DNA of 64,000 nucleotides from Henckelia pumila. Lineage: Eukaryota > Streptophyta > Magnoliopsida > Lamiales > Gesneriaceae. Positions 44,268 to 56,176 of this stretch are shown piece after piece (position 1 is the first letter of the stretch; each line of letters begins with the position of its first letter). The DNA is taken from positions 11,346,001-11,410,000 of the forward strand of contig NW_027331831.1 in assembly GCF_033568475.1 (NCBI RefSeq). The letters are read 5' to 3'. The notes beneath the pieces were generated by a model. That model was given only the letters and a program-made list of their open reading frames with translations. It searched no databases and was not told where the DNA came from. The position numbers and the translations under genes were made by a program.

Positions 44268-45612
44268 AAGTATAAAGCCAGATTGGTGATCAAGGGTTAC
44301 CGTCAATGTGAAGAGCTTGATTACTTTGACACTTATTCTCCAGTAACGAGAATAACTTCAATTTGAGTGATACTTGAAATTGCCGCCTTGCGGAATCTTG
44401 AAGTACACCAAATGGATGTAAAGAGTGCTTTTTTAAATGGAGATTTAGAAGAAGAAATTTACATGGAACAACCTGAGGGATTTTCTGCACCTGGGCTAGA
44501 AAATAAGGTTTGTAAATTGGTGAAGTCTTTGCATGGCTTAAAGCAAACACCAAAACAATGACATGAAAAATTTGACAAAGCCATGCTAGAAAGTGGATTT
44601 AAAGTCAATGAGTGTGAAAAATATGTATACGTAAAGAACACTGAAAGTGGCTACGTCATTTTGTGTCTTTACGTAGATGACATGCTTATCATCGGAAGCA
44701 ATGATAAGATGATCAAATCCACTATGAAACTGCTGAACTCAAAATTCGACATGAAGGATTTGGGATTAGCCGATGTCATCCTTGAAATTAAAATCCATAG
44801 AACATCAGAAGGGATGGTTCTAAGTTAATCACATTATGTGGAAAAAATATTTGGAGAAATTCAATAAGGATGACTCTGTATTGGCTAGGATCCCGATAGA
44901 TACGAGTCAACATCTATCAAAGAATCGGGGTGAGAGTATCTCCCAACTAGAATACTCTCGAGTAATTGGTAGTCTGATGTACTTAATGAGTTGTACACGA
45001 CCAGACATAGCCCATGCAGTAAGCAAATTGAGCAGATTCACGAGTAATCCAAGAGATGAACACTGGAAAGTAATTATAAGATTGCTAAGGTATTTAAGAT
45101 ACACTCGTGACCATGGGCTGCACTATACCAGATATCCTGCTGTTATTGAAGGATACAGTGATGCAAACTGGATATCTGATATGAAAGACTCAAAATCTAC
45201 AAGTGGATTTGTATTCACTTTAGGAGGTGCAACAATTGCTTGGAAATCTTCTAAACAAACTGTAATAGCCAGATCCACAATGGAATCTGAGTTTATTGCA
45301 CTTGATAAGTGTGTTGAAGAAGTTGAATGATTGCGTCTATTTTTAGAAGATGTTCCAGGATGGGTGAAACCTGTACCGGTGATTTGCAAGTGATAGTCAA
45401 TCTGCGATCGAAAGGGAACAAAGCAAGATGCATAACGGAAAGTCTAGACATATTGTAGACACAACACCATTAAGCAACTACTCTCAACTAGAGTTATCTC
45501 TATTGACTATGTAAAGTCCAAGGATAATATAGCGGATCCGTTAACCAAAGGGTTAAATAGAGAGTTAGTTGAAAAATTTTCAAAAGGAATGGGACTGAAG
45601 CCAATGGAATAA
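44268..45612 (+). pseudogene. Element D reverse transcriptase and RNase H, multiply broken
   Basis: The frame continues with stops at 44364 and 44559, a frame change near 44826-44836, a stop at 45328 and further damage to about 45612. Motifs include YKARLVIKGY, LEVHQMDVKSAFLNGDLEEE, the catalytic YVDDMLIIG (near 44670), [19 protein letters not shown], RNase [11 protein letters not shown] and the C-terminal NIADPLTKGLNRE. The damage matches an LTR divergence near 5%. Confidence 0.85.
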
Positions 45613-46127
45613 ATCGGTGTGATAGAAAACTCAACCTATGCTGACTGGAGATCCCAAGAACTAGGTTCAATGGGACAACCTAATCGCACTGGTTTGGTAG
45701 ATCACTGTGTGGGTTATCCCTAGTCTATTCCTATTGCAAACAGTGAATGTTGAGGATAAGCATATAACTTTTAATGATTATGATGAAATTCAACATAGAA
45801 TCACCTATGTGAGAGAGAAGTGGGGCCGCTTCGAACGAATTGCAAGGCTCAATTCTAGACCCTCTCGCAGAACCAGGCTGATGTTCATGGCCAAAACGAA
45901 CACAATCATGAGAACTGAATAGTATCAAGGAGAGTCCTGTGTGAAGTGTATCTTAATTTACACAAATGGCAGAACAGTTCAAGGAAATCATGTCTACTGG
46001 TCAGCTAGTAAAGAAAATATATTTCACAAGGGAAGGTTCAAAGGATAACACTTACCTATCCTATGTAGGATTCAACTGTAGAGCTTTATCACCAAGATTT
46101 GTATCAATTTTCATTCATGTGGGGGAT
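45613..46127 (+). other. Element D 3' untranslated region
   Basis: About 0.5 kb between RNase H and the 3' LTR, without a gene. The polypurine tract CATGTGGGGGAT ends at 46127. Confidence 0.65.
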
Positions 46128-46768
46128 TGTTGAAAATTTTAATTAAAAAATAGGTTTGAATGAAAAATTATGGCTCATGAATGTGGGAGTGTCTTTTGGC
46201 TTTCCACATTCTTGAGTTAATTGGAGACTTTTGGCTCTCCATGTTCTTGAGTTTATTGCAAGATTAATTGAGTCAATTAAACTTGTATGACTCTTGGTAT
46301 GCTTTTTTGAAGCTTATAAATAGTGTGTCTACCTCCTCAATCCAAACAATTTTTGAAAAACAATTTCTACACACAATATTAAAGATCTCATTCAAGTAGT
46401 CTCTTGAATTTCATATTGTTAGCTTTTCATTTGGCCTCCTTATGTTTTGGTGATAAAGTAAAGATACGATTCGAGTTTGCCGGAGTAGTGAATTTGTGCT
46501 TAGTTTGCTACTGGTTCAACCGTTGTATCCTGGGAAACAGACGTCGGTACGTGTTGATCCTCAAGCATCTTGTGGAGGCGACGAATCTGTTTTAAGGAAA
46601 CTGTACTTGTTACAGGCCTCGGTTTGCTTTACAATTTTTTTATTATTTATCATTTGTTTTACTGTTTCCTTGTTGCTTAATCAGTTGTTTATTACTGTTC
46701 AGTATTTAAACATTCGTTATACTGTTGTATTGTTTCTGATCAATTCGCGTTTAGCATTTTGGCTAACA
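46128..46768 (+). repeat. Element D 3' LTR
   Basis: TGTTGAAAATTTTAATT...GGCTAACA, TATAAATA at 46315-46322. It pairs with 19028-19667. The next 11 bases are the end of element C. Confidence 0.88.
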
Positions 46769-46784
46769 AAGTCACTACATGAAC

Positions 46785-47764
46785 CCACTACCGCAACACT
46801 AAAAACTCCACTAAATTGCGACTATTTTGACCTGATCTTCTTCTCTCTTTCCATTTTGTTCATGGAGTTGGTACCTCGACTATCTATTAACATGTTCAAC
46901 CATGGTTTTGATCTTCTTCTCCGTTCTTGATCAAATCTTTGTGCTTTAATCGTCTTTCAGCGAAAGCAGATATGTCCAAAATATAGTAGAGAAAAATATT
47001 TTATGAGATGAAAATATCTGGTCTTGGTGTGAATTTGGGTAAACACTAAAGCAAAATTGGTCCCATTCAATGTTTGAATTTTCGGAAACTGGTCGAGTAT
47101 CGTTCGGACGTTGTCTTGAGAACCCAATCCAGCACTTCAATCGCAAGATGTTTTTTTTTTTAACTTTAACTACTATCGAAACTTTAATATTTTGTGATAT
47201 ACTGAATACAACACTTGGGCTATAATAGAGGAATTATATATAAGGGGAAATACTTGAGTCTATTTCTCAAAATAAAGATAAAATAGTGTCATGGTGTAAT
47301 TTTTTAAAATCCCCAACATATTCTTTCTTTTGTTTAGCCCACTATTTATTTTCTCTTTTGGGGGTGAAAAATGCAATTTATGTACAAAAATCTAAAAAAT
47401 TATTAACAATAAAATAAATAATTTTCTTTTTAAATTTTTTTTTTAAAGGAAAGCTCGTAAAAAATTATTAAGGTAAATCGTTCATTAGAAGCCTAACCAA
47501 CCAAGAAGGAAATTCACCACTTACCCAAACAAAAGTAACTGGGAAGAAAAAACAAATTGAGCTAGACTATGTGCTACTCTATTAACTTCTATGCGGATAT
47601 GACCAATCTTAGTGACCATTGGCTCCTTCAACAATGATGAAATTTCCTCCGCGCAAACTCCAACATATCCGAGATGTTCCTGATTGGTAGTGACTGCTTG
47701 AACTGCCAACAGAAAATCTTTTTAAAATTTTCAATTTCAATGTTTTTCTTTTTTTACAAAAGTA

Positions 47765-47801
<37 letters not shown>

Positions 47802-49099
47802 GACTGGACATGTTCGCACATGACTAGTAGTTGAGTTCCCAAAACCAATGATCTTGTGTTCAAATCTCATCGTCCGCGATTTCGCTAAATTAAGTTTAGA
47901 TAAATCTCTGGTCTCGACTGCATACGATGATGATAATGGGCAACAAAAGATTGTAAAACTGATGGAATATTTATTGAGTAAAAGCCCAAACAATGAAACC
48001 TAAAATGAACTAAAATAATAATAATAATAAAGACGTTTAGTTAGGCCCATACTTATAGGGCTTAAGTGAAAGACAGCCCAGGATAGCCTCTTTAATAGTT
48101 TCCCACATGGTATAATTTGTGCCAACTCGATTTCAAAACAAGAACGCGAGAGATGATAGTATTCATTATATGTACACTTAACAAACTCGTTGAAAGTTAA
48201 ATTTGCCCCCAGTAAAGTTACAACTATTGTATACCAAGTAGAGATGATAACACAGGCTAATGGTTTTTTTTACCAAGTAGTAAAACAGAGAAATTCCGCC
48301 ATTTTCTTGAATGTAGGTATGCGATACAACAGTTACAGGAACATGTTGATACAAATTCAGAAGCGGAATGAGCAGAAAGATCGATGCTAGGACAAGATAT
48401 GATTTTCGTGATAATGTCAAAAGAAGAACAGGTTCTAAAGCCATATCATTATAATCTAATTTTCAGCAAAGGACTTGATGTTGATAACAGAATCATAACA
48501 ATGTAATCACTTTAAACTTGAGACACCTGTGTCTTAGAGGAACCGACGGCTACATGTTCAGCTAATCCAACTAATGGCTGCGAAGAAATCGGGACAATTT
48601 TCCTTGCCTGGAAATTCTCGACCTGGATCGCCCTTCAAGAAAAGGGTTTGTTTTGTACCTGTTCCTGTTAAGGCACAAACTTTGTGTTCCGAGTAAGGGT
48701 GTGCAATGCCTCTTGAACACAATCTCCTGCTTGAGCACAATCCCAAGGCTTAGTTAAGAAATGTAATAATAAGCAAATTCGAATTACGTTTCCTGTAAGT
48801 TTAATTTTCCTTTCTCCTTGTAAACTTCAGCTTCTTCTTGTTTAGCCGAACCCTTAACAACATAGAAATATATATTCTGGCCTCAAGGAAAAGGGTGTAA
48901 GTTGCAGCAGGTTTGGGGATGGAACAAACAAATTGAAGACCCTTAAGGGAAGCCCGTGTTACAAATCATAAAAATGTATTAGATTGTCTTTAATTTAAAT
49001 TCCAAATTTTCATTTCATCGAGTGAGCAAACTTAGGTAGTTTGATAAATGCCATTAGACAACATGTACACACATGCATAAGCTTCCACTAGTAGTTGAG
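46785..49099. other. Host intergenic DNA right of the nest
   Basis: AT-rich spacer. It holds a (TA)n microsatellite at 47766-47798 and an RNase H-like remnant at 47521-47709. A minus-strand stretch near 48517-48640 could read as a short exon (after an AG at GATCCAG), but it has no family I recognise. Confidence 0.5.
47521..47709 (-). pseudogene. Remnant of a plant RNase H-like (RVT_3) domain, C-terminal half
   Basis: The minus-strand ORF of 62 residues reads AVQAVTTNQEHLG and IRIEVNRVAHSLAQFVF, which matches the end of the RNase H-like domain common in plant LINE-type elements and their derivatives. No other part of a LINE is found nearby. The matching N-terminal half is seen at 54860-55000, so these are scattered fragments. 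Confidence 0.55.
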
Positions 49100-51152
49100 C
49101 TATCTGCGAGCTATTCCGTATACATGGGGGCTTATGATAGACAAGGTAGATACAGAAGCCTGATTTATGTCAATACTTGAAAAACCTGCTCTAGCAATAT
49201 CAGTGCCGGTGTTTCGAGTCAAGTGGCAGCCATCAGCCACGATCTGTTGTAATGGATCAAGAATCCCTTGCACAAATCTAAGAATCGTTCCATCTGCAGT
49301 ATCACGTAAACAGGGCGTAAGCTTTTTATCTTGTGTAGTTTGGCAAGATGAGAGTTCGGACAGAGAGATTGTATTAAGTAATGAACATGGTTCACCTTTT
49401 GCAGCTACATGTTCCACAAAAATATAATGCCCTCCAGGCTTAAGCACCCTTCGAACCTCTGCAAATAAGATAAATTTATATATTTAGCATTGTGATCAGG
49501 AAAAAGAGTTAGATATATACAACCCTTAGCTTATCAATATGTTTGGATGAAATCTGGGAAATTTTTTTCTACACATTGGCTTCCTGTTAACCAGTAGTCC
49601 AGTGATCATTCGACATGAGACGTGAGAGATCTTCAGTAGATTCGGAAGACAGAAGGAACAAGAATCAATATACCTTTCAATGTGAGATCAACATCTTTTA
49701 CAGAGCACAGAACAAGTGTTCCAACAACAGCATCAACAGAAGCATCACTTAGAGGCAACGCCTCCGCAACCTCCATAAAAATGGAAATATCAGCCAATAT
49801 TTGTTTAAGTCAAATGTTTGGCCAGTTTAGTACAGAGGACAAATCAACAAGAAATTATACATCATGCCAATAATTATCCCCCAAATTATCTCTTCAAACA
49901 AACAGCTGCATAATACAATTGCACGAGAAACCATTGCCAGATCCAAGGATTCTTGATAGCAAAGCATAACATAACAAATGAAATCACCGTCTGCAAATTG
50001 ATATAACGCATTTGACAAACCGAATGAATACATACAGCTTGCATAAACCGAAAATTTGATGGTGGAATTCCAGCAGCCTCTGCTGCTGCCTGTGCATATC
50101 TTTCCATCTTTTTATTGGGATCAATGCCAAACACATCGACGCCTGGGTTATCAGCATAGTATCTAATATTAGGACCAGTACCAATGCCAATCTCCAATAT
50201 CTTGTCTGCATTTCCTCCCAAACTGGAAAAGAGCTGTGACTTAAAGCCTGCAATCTTTGTCATATACCGGAATAGTTCAGATTGATACCTTTTCAATTTA
50301 AAAACATTAGATGGTGTAACATGCAGCAGACCTCTGCTTCGTAAGATACCATAGTTTTATCCATCGCAGATGCATAAAACTCCTCGTACCAATCAGGCCT
50401 TGCAGGATGAATCCTATTTAACGCTGCCTGAATCAATGAGGAAAAACATTTTTATGACTTTCACTAGTACAATGCTGCAAAGAGTCCAGCTTGTCGGGTT
50501 GAAGTATTCACGACTGTGCCAACATTCATGGTTAGTTGTTTATCTATATGTACTATGGTAAATGCTTCAAGTTTACACGATTAAAGCCATTAAAAGAACC
50601 CTTTATTTTTTTTGTTCCCGAGAAACCAAACCATTTGGAGTCAAAATAAAGTGATACGCTAATTCTTTCAGGCTAAAACAAAGTATGTATCACCACATAA
50701 AACCCTTGTTGCTTTGGCTAAATGCATTCTACCAGTTCATAGCCAACCACCTAAAAAAGTTCTAACCTTTTAGCGAAGAAAGTCACAAAGACAATAAAAC
50801 AAATGCTTTACGAGCATACAACATTGCTGATATTTCCGACTAACATAACTAGAATAAAACTCCCGAATCATACCATAGAATCTTGGAAGGTGGAATCTTT
50901 GTCCGAGGCAGATGATGAGGAAATGGGTAAGATACCGCTTCCTAGTACTGCTCCAAGAAAATGCCTTCTGCAACATAATGGGCAGTGGTAGTAATCGCTG
51001 TTGCCGTTTCGCGCCAACAAATCTTGAATGTTTTTCTTTGATTCTTTGGTGGGATTTCTTGCAAGAGAAAAGCTACAACTCCTCACTCGTGTGGTGGGAT
51101 TAATAAAGGGAATACACAAGGAAAGATTGGATGGACGAATCGCCATTTCCAA
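49100..51152 (-). CDS. SAM-dependent methyltransferase, plastid-type presequence
   Basis: Six exons by GT/AG and family fit: 51152-50874, 50427-50332, 50254-50036, 49770-49674, 49458-49396, 49293-49100, giving about 315 residues. Exon 1 encodes a Ser/Arg-rich presequence and CPLCCRRHFLG, followed by a hydrophobic stretch, consistent with plastid import. Exon 2 carries HPARPDWYEEFYASAM. Exon 3 has the SAM-binding motif ILEIGIGTGPN and VFGIDPNKKM. Exon 4 has ALPLSDASVDAVVGTLVLCSV. Exon 5 has RVLKPGGHYIFVEHVAAK. Exon 6 has LDPLQQIVADGCHLTRNTG. This is the class I methyltransferase-11/UbiE-like fold, close to plant methyltransferase-like 7 relatives; the substrate is unknown. The last intron (102 bases) is in frame without a stop, so retention would add 34 residues. 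The gene diverges from the KH gene across about 1.5 kb. Confidence 0.85.
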
Positions 51153-52624
51153 ATCTTTCCTTAAAAAATAAAGGTTGGTTTGTTGCTATTTTGTTTTTGA
51201 TTTTGTTTTTAACATTTATATTTTTTTGAAACAATAAATATTATATTTTATTAGATATGAAAATCTAAAAATATGTCCACAGATCACAAATTCACAAGTA
51301 TTCCTAGTTTTTTTTAGTTAAATTAAAAATTGACAATCAGATTTATTTCTATTTCTATATCACTTATTTTTTCCTTTTCTTTTTATTTTACTATAATAAT
51401 ATAATATCATTAAAATATCAACAAAAGACTCGAAAAAATACGACTAAACTCCCTAAATTTTAGGGTATAATTGACTCCGCCAAACAAGGTGAAAAGATCC
51501 CATCAATTTTGATACAAGAGCCATGATATCACTTAGTTAACATTTTTATATATATTTTTTTTATTACAAGTTACAACTTTTCGTGGGCAAGAGAGTTTTA
51601 AGTCTAAGAATTATGTTACATGTGCAATGAACCTTATGCATTGGTTATAAAATACATTTAAAATTATAAAACTATCCAACATGTATTTTTGAAATTTTTT
51701 TTTCTAAATTAAGTGTAAAGATAATTTTGTAATTTCAATATAATTTGTAACCCAATTATAAGTCTCAATATACATATAACATTTTTCTTTGTCTAAAGTG
51801 TATTAGAACACATAATTCTCCACTACAACGGCGAGGTTTTATGCCAAACAAGCTAACTGCAAGGGTTTAGTGCATGCCATCTGCAGGTAATATCGACCTT
51901 ACCGCAAGCAAGAATCTTTAACTAATTCGTTAATTTTTTTAAAAAAAAATTCAGGAAAAGATTTGTATTATTTAAACATTTTGTCCAAATTTAAGATTTT
52001 GATTTTTATAAATCGCGAATTTTTTGTTTTATTATTATTATTATATATTTACCAAATGTCTTTTGAATATCTCTCGAAGAAAAAATTATATAGCTAGTCA
52101 ACACTTCTTAGTCCGCATAACAATAGAAAATGGCTCCAAAACCTACAAGTATTTAGTTCCCATACAAACGTTTAGCCTCCCAAAGGTCTTTCGTTCTTTA
52201 ATATCATCTATCATGTAAAAATCCTTTCAACCCCTTTTAAGTTCCAGACCTTGGAATCGATCTATTAATTTAAATTAAACCAAAGAACTGCAATTCTTGG
52301 CGTAAAGGTGCAATCTTTTTCTGATTTAATGTATTTGTTCTATCCAACTTGTGATTTTGTTTCAAAGTTGGCGTTTTTACTTTAATGGGTTCCTCTATAA
52401 TTGAACTATCGGCACTTTTTATGATCAAGCACTTGAAAGATGAAAACAGTATTTAACCTGCAAACTCGGGCATGTACGTTTATTCTGTTGCACTCTATGT
52501 GTTCACGGTGTTTCAGTTCGATGTAGATAGATTTTGTCTGTGTTTTGCATTGGGCTTTAATAGGATTCTGGATTTGTTTCCATATTTTATAATGGAATAT
52601 CCATAATCTTTCTTGGAGTATTAG
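51153..52624. promoter_or_regulatory. Divergent intergenic region between methyltransferase and KH genes
   Basis: About 1.5 kb of AT-rich DNA lies between two divergent start codons, so it must hold both promoters. No repeat or ORF of note is seen. The 3' part (about 52250-52624) is likely the KH gene 5' untranslated region. Confidence 0.5.
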
Positions 52625-54621
52625 GTGTATGAAGGATCTTTTATAAAATGGACCGGCGGGGTGACTATGGAAAAAGGGTTACACGTGCAATCTGATTTCT
52701 CCAAAACGGGAGGAGGGAAAATGAGGACTGTGGATGGTGAAAGAGAATCAAGCCTCATTGGGATGGATGATACGGTCTTTCGTTATTTGTGTCCGTCGAA
52801 AAAAATCGGGAGCATTATTGGAGTTGGGGGGGATATTGTTAAGCAATTGCGTGCTCAGACTCAGGCGAGGATTGTATTTAGTGAAACCATTCCAGGATGT
52901 GAGGAGCGTGTGGTCACCATATACAGTGCAAGTGTTGGAACCAGCAGTTATGGAAATGAGCCTATTTCACCTGCACAGGATGCCCTGTTTAGGGTGCATG
53001 AGAGGGTGGTGGCAGCCGTCAATGAGTCGTCGGTGAATGGTTCACTTGGTGAATCTGTGCAGGTCACTGGACGCTTGCTCGTGCCATCGGACCAGATAGG
53101 TTGTGTGATTGGGAAAGGCGGACAAATAATTCAGAGTATACGTCGTGAGACTCGCGCTCAGATCAGAATTTGGGGTAGTGGCCATTTACCACCTTGTGCT
53201 CTGAGCTCAGATAAGCTTATCCAGGTAGTTTATCAACTACGACATATGTTTCGTGATTATGTTTCTTACGAATATATGATCTGCCTTTTCGGGTTGGTTT
53301 GTTAGTTGAATTTCGTCTCATGTGCTCTAAATGGTTTTGAAATCAGAATGTTTGTGTTTCTAATATTTTTTGTGCTGTTAGAAAAGTAACATGAAGGTTC
53401 TTGTTGATGCGTGGAGAATGGTCCATGTTGTAGGAATCTTGTTTCCGCCTTTCGAAAATGTTTTACATTCATTATGTTGGCTTTTTTAAATGGTTTTCAT
53501 TGTTTGCATGTTTGGTGTACTAGAGCATTAATTTTATTTTATTTTTCTCCGTATTGAATCTCAGATTACTGGGGAAGCCGCCGTCGTGGAGAAGGCTCTT
53601 TACCAAGTGGTGTCATGTCTTCAATATAATCCATCACGATCGCAGCATTCATTACTGAGTATGCCTAACATTTATCAATCTGGACTTGCGTTTAATAATC
53701 TAGACGCTGCTGTCTCACTTGTGGTTGCAAACTCATCAATGGGTCCTTATTGTCCTTACAAAGGCAATGGTGCTGATTGGTCTTCTGTCTCGGAGGAGAC
53801 AGAGTTCTCGCTTCGTATGGTATGCCCTACTGAAAACATAGGGGCTGTAATTGGTAAAGGTGGTGGCGTTATCAAACAAATTAGACAGGAATCAGGGGCA
53901 TTCATTGTAGTTGATACTACTTCTGGCGCTGATGAAGATGATTGTCTCATATTCGTGTCGTCTAAGGAGGTGAGCATACATTTACATTGTTCTGCTCGTG
54001 TGGTAACTCTATACCTACAATGTGCTGAGTTTGTATGTGATGTTTTAGACATTTGAAGCCCCTTCTCGGACAATGGATGCAATTATGCTGTTGCAACCGC
54101 TGTGCAGCGTGAAAATAGAAAGAGATTATGGCGATCCTGAGTTCATGACCCGCCTACTTGTCCCGACATCAAGAATTGGATGCATCATCGGCAAAGGTGG
54201 GGCGATTATTAAACAGATAAGAGGTTCCACCAAAGCTAGCATTCGTATATTGTGCGACAAAGATGTTTCCAAGGTTGCATCCGAGGATGACAATATGGTG
54301 CAGGTGAATGAATTCTTGCTTCTAAAATCGCCATTCTAGATATAAAATGCATCCATCAGCATCAGATGATAGGAATTAATCTTGCATTGTAATTCTGAGC
54401 AGATAATAGGACATCCAATAACAGCCAGATATGCATTATTACTAGTGATGCAGCGTTTGAGAGCCAACATATTTGCGAGTGAGGGAAGCATGCAGGCATT
54501 GCCTCGATCCGCTCCATACCTTCCAGCATCAACAGAGACGATTGCTAGTGCATCATACGCAAAGCGTGAGAGAAGAACGCGTGATCTTAGACATTCAACC
54601 TGGTCCGATGGCTTCAGGTGA
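52625..54621 (+). CDS. Multi-KH-domain RNA-binding protein (HEN4/RCF3-like), 3' end damaged
   Basis: Four exons fit: 52625-53224, 53565-53969, 54049-54303, 54403-54621, all phase 0, about 492 residues. A second possible start is ATG 52664. Four KH domains show their GXXG loops: IGSIIGVGGDIVKQL (near residue 66), IGCVIGKGGQIIQSI (near 164), IGAVIGKGGGVIKQI (near 297) and IGCIIGKGGAIIKQI (near 383). KH domains bind single-stranded RNA; this plant family acts in nuclear pre-mRNA processing and stress or floral control. The last exon loses the family's Gly/Tyr-rich tail: TGA stops it at 54619. In another frame the DNA reads GDS-stop-GGYDDAQ before a CAG|GTAGGG donor at about 54650, so the true end is frameshifted and the following exon is gone. 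It may be a weakened gene or a young pseudogene. Confidence 0.8.
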
Positions 54622-54850
54622 CAGTTGAGGAGGATATGATGATGCACAGGTAGGGGTTACTTAGAATAAACTTGATCCTGATGATATTCTTTGTTTTAAT
54701 GCATGATTTTTAGACCTTTTCATCTTTTTCTTTTTAAATAACAATCATTCTTTGAAGAGAATTCTTAAAGTCCTTCCATACAACATTGTATAATCAAGGT
54801 GGAAGACCACCAATACAAATACTCGTAAACTCACATATCAAATCTGCACC

Positions 54851-55090
54851 TCACACCGAACCAATATGCCTAATCACACAACCTTTGGTGCCCAACACCA
54901 GACCATAATGATTTCGAACCACAACCTCTACACTAAATCTGTTCTTGCTACTATCAAACCCCGCGTCCATATATCTAATCTCACCTGGTGCGGCTCTGGT
55001 TTCCTGTGCGGAAGTAGCCTGTCCCACCGAATGCTTATAACTACATGACGCACATGTTGCGCGCTTTATACGCATCCAATAACACAACAC
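54851..55090 (-). pseudogene. Remnant of a plant RNase H-like (RVT_3) domain, N-terminal half
   Basis: The minus-strand frame ends GEIRYMDAGFDSSKN, then VEVVVRNHYGLVLG. It matches the start of the RNase H-like domain of plant LINE derivatives (the D-x-A-F...VVRxxxGxVL pattern). It lacks the rest of the domain. It occupies the place where the KH gene's last exon would be expected. Confidence 0.5.
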
Positions 55091-55159
55091 ACTGGTCTAC
55101 ATTAATCTCTACTAGCTTCTTATGTGATTCATGCGTCCTCTTACACACTTCACCCCCAA

Positions 55160-55340
55160 GAAACCCATAACATCATCTGCCAATTCCTGTTGGAAAATGG
55201 TCCCAAAGTATTTTGAATTGTTTCACAATCAGAAACAAATTAACCTATACTTATATGGATCTGACACCAAATTTTCAAGTATACGTAAACTCGGTCTTAG
55301 ATTATATAATCAATGGTAACGAGCCCGTCTTTACAAAAAA
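55160..55340 (-). pseudogene. Fragment of the endosulfine gene 5' region
   Basis: About 170 bases match 61495-61665: the end of the endosulfine 5' intron, the CCAACAG|GAAT acceptor, and the first codons. The start codon reads TTG here (GAATTGGCAGATG against GAATGGCAGATAATG), and similarity fades after about 10 bases of exon. It has the same minus orientation as the real gene. Confidence 0.6.
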
Positions 55341-56176
55341 AATAAAATAAAATAAATTGAACCATGAGTTGTGTATATATACTCCAAAATGATATGCATG
55401 GTCAAGTACAACGTCAAGAAAATCACCCCGTATTTAATTAATAAAAAAAACAAACATATAAAATTTAGTTTCATACTTAGATTTGTATCATATTATTTAT
55501 TTTATTGTTTAAAAAAAAAAATTAAAGTTTGTATAACGTGAACATCAAAATTAAAGATCTCGACTTTGGTTGCCATTTCTGTGCCGTTTATTGAGAGTAG
55601 CTAAAAAAATAATTTTATAAATTAAAATTATAATATAATATTTCACTAAATAAACTTTAAAATATATGCCAAATAAACAATATGAAAGACCCATGATCCT
55701 TCCACCAAGTCGAGAATCGAGATCCTCAATTTTGATATTCACAACATGAACGTTTATTCAGCAATTCATTATCAAAATAATTAATCCGGTGTAAATCATA
55801 TCAAAATTTAAAAATTTTTACTCGAACAAGATTGTACTTTGACAAGGTATATGATCCCAAAGTAACTTAAATAATATGACAAAAACGACTATTTTTCCAT
55901 ATATTTTTTCGCATTCTTCCATATTAATTAATTGATGTTTTAAACCTTGGAAAAAAAAAAAATCACACACGCACCGGTAAAAATCGGCATGAAACAACGA
56001 GCAGTCTCAATGAAGTCTCTACTCTCTATGTACGAGAAAGAATTACATATCATATTATTGCATTAGTTCACGAGGTTTATTCAATATGTATCGAAAGATA
56101 ATAATCGCATATTATCAGGTCATAACAAAAAATGACACATCACCAATAGACAATAGTGATACCACCAATTTCAAAA

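Larger units (their letters stand above)
19028..46768 (+). mobile_element. Element D: Ty1/copia element, split and damaged
   Basis: LTRs are at 19028-19667 and 46128-46768 (639-641 bases, about 95% identical by eye). Gag begins at 19712 but stops abruptly at 19933, and coding sequence resumes at 42866 in the pre-integrase region. The insertion complex between them replaced roughly the gag C-terminus, zinc knuckle and protease. Pol then runs to about 45612 with several stops. The first LTR base is mutated in the 5' copy (AGTTGGAAA for TGTTGAAAA). I see no clear target duplication. Confidence 0.8.
3510..46779 (+). mobile_element. Element C: Ty3/gypsy solo LTR split by nested insertions
   Basis: The outer LTR begins TGTAGTAGCCC at 3510 and ends GTCACTACA at 46779. 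TGAAC lies immediately outside both ends (3505-3509 and 46780-46784), a perfect 5-bp target duplication. LTR pieces remain at 3510-3758, about 16357-17446, about 18668-19027 and 46769-46779, roughly 1.7 kb in total. Their order matches the LTR of element A: start motif, array of GGAAGCTCCGA-like words, TATAAATA at 16640-16647, a CCATGGGGCAG block, then GTCACTACA. No internal region of this family is present, so it is a solo LTR. About 41.5 kb of it is later insertions. Tekay-type assignment rests on similarity to A. Confidence 0.75.
54622..56167. other. Host intergenic DNA after the KH gene
   Basis: The first 30 bases are degraded KH exon ending in a splice donor (about 54650). The rest holds an RNase H-like fragment (54851-55090, minus) and an endosulfine-region fragment (55160-55340), then AT-rich DNA with no gene. 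Confidence 0.55.

Noticed and set aside
47766-47798. Regular repeat that might be structural or array-like
   Set aside because: It is a simple (TA)n microsatellite without spacers.
47820-47890. B-box-like GTTCAAATCTC suggesting a tRNA gene or SINE
   Set aside because: No A box at proper spacing, no cloverleaf and no repeat ends could be found.
48517-48746. Possible last exon of an unknown minus-strand gene
   Set aside because: One frame after an AG reads plausibly for about 38 residues, but there are no upstream exons and no recognised family.
54851-55090. Minus-strand ORF with VVRNHYGLVLGTKG, first read as a fifth KH domain in inverted orientation
   Set aside because: The preceding YMDAGFDSSKN and VEVVV fit the start of the plant RNase H-like domain better, and the partner half is at 47521-47709.
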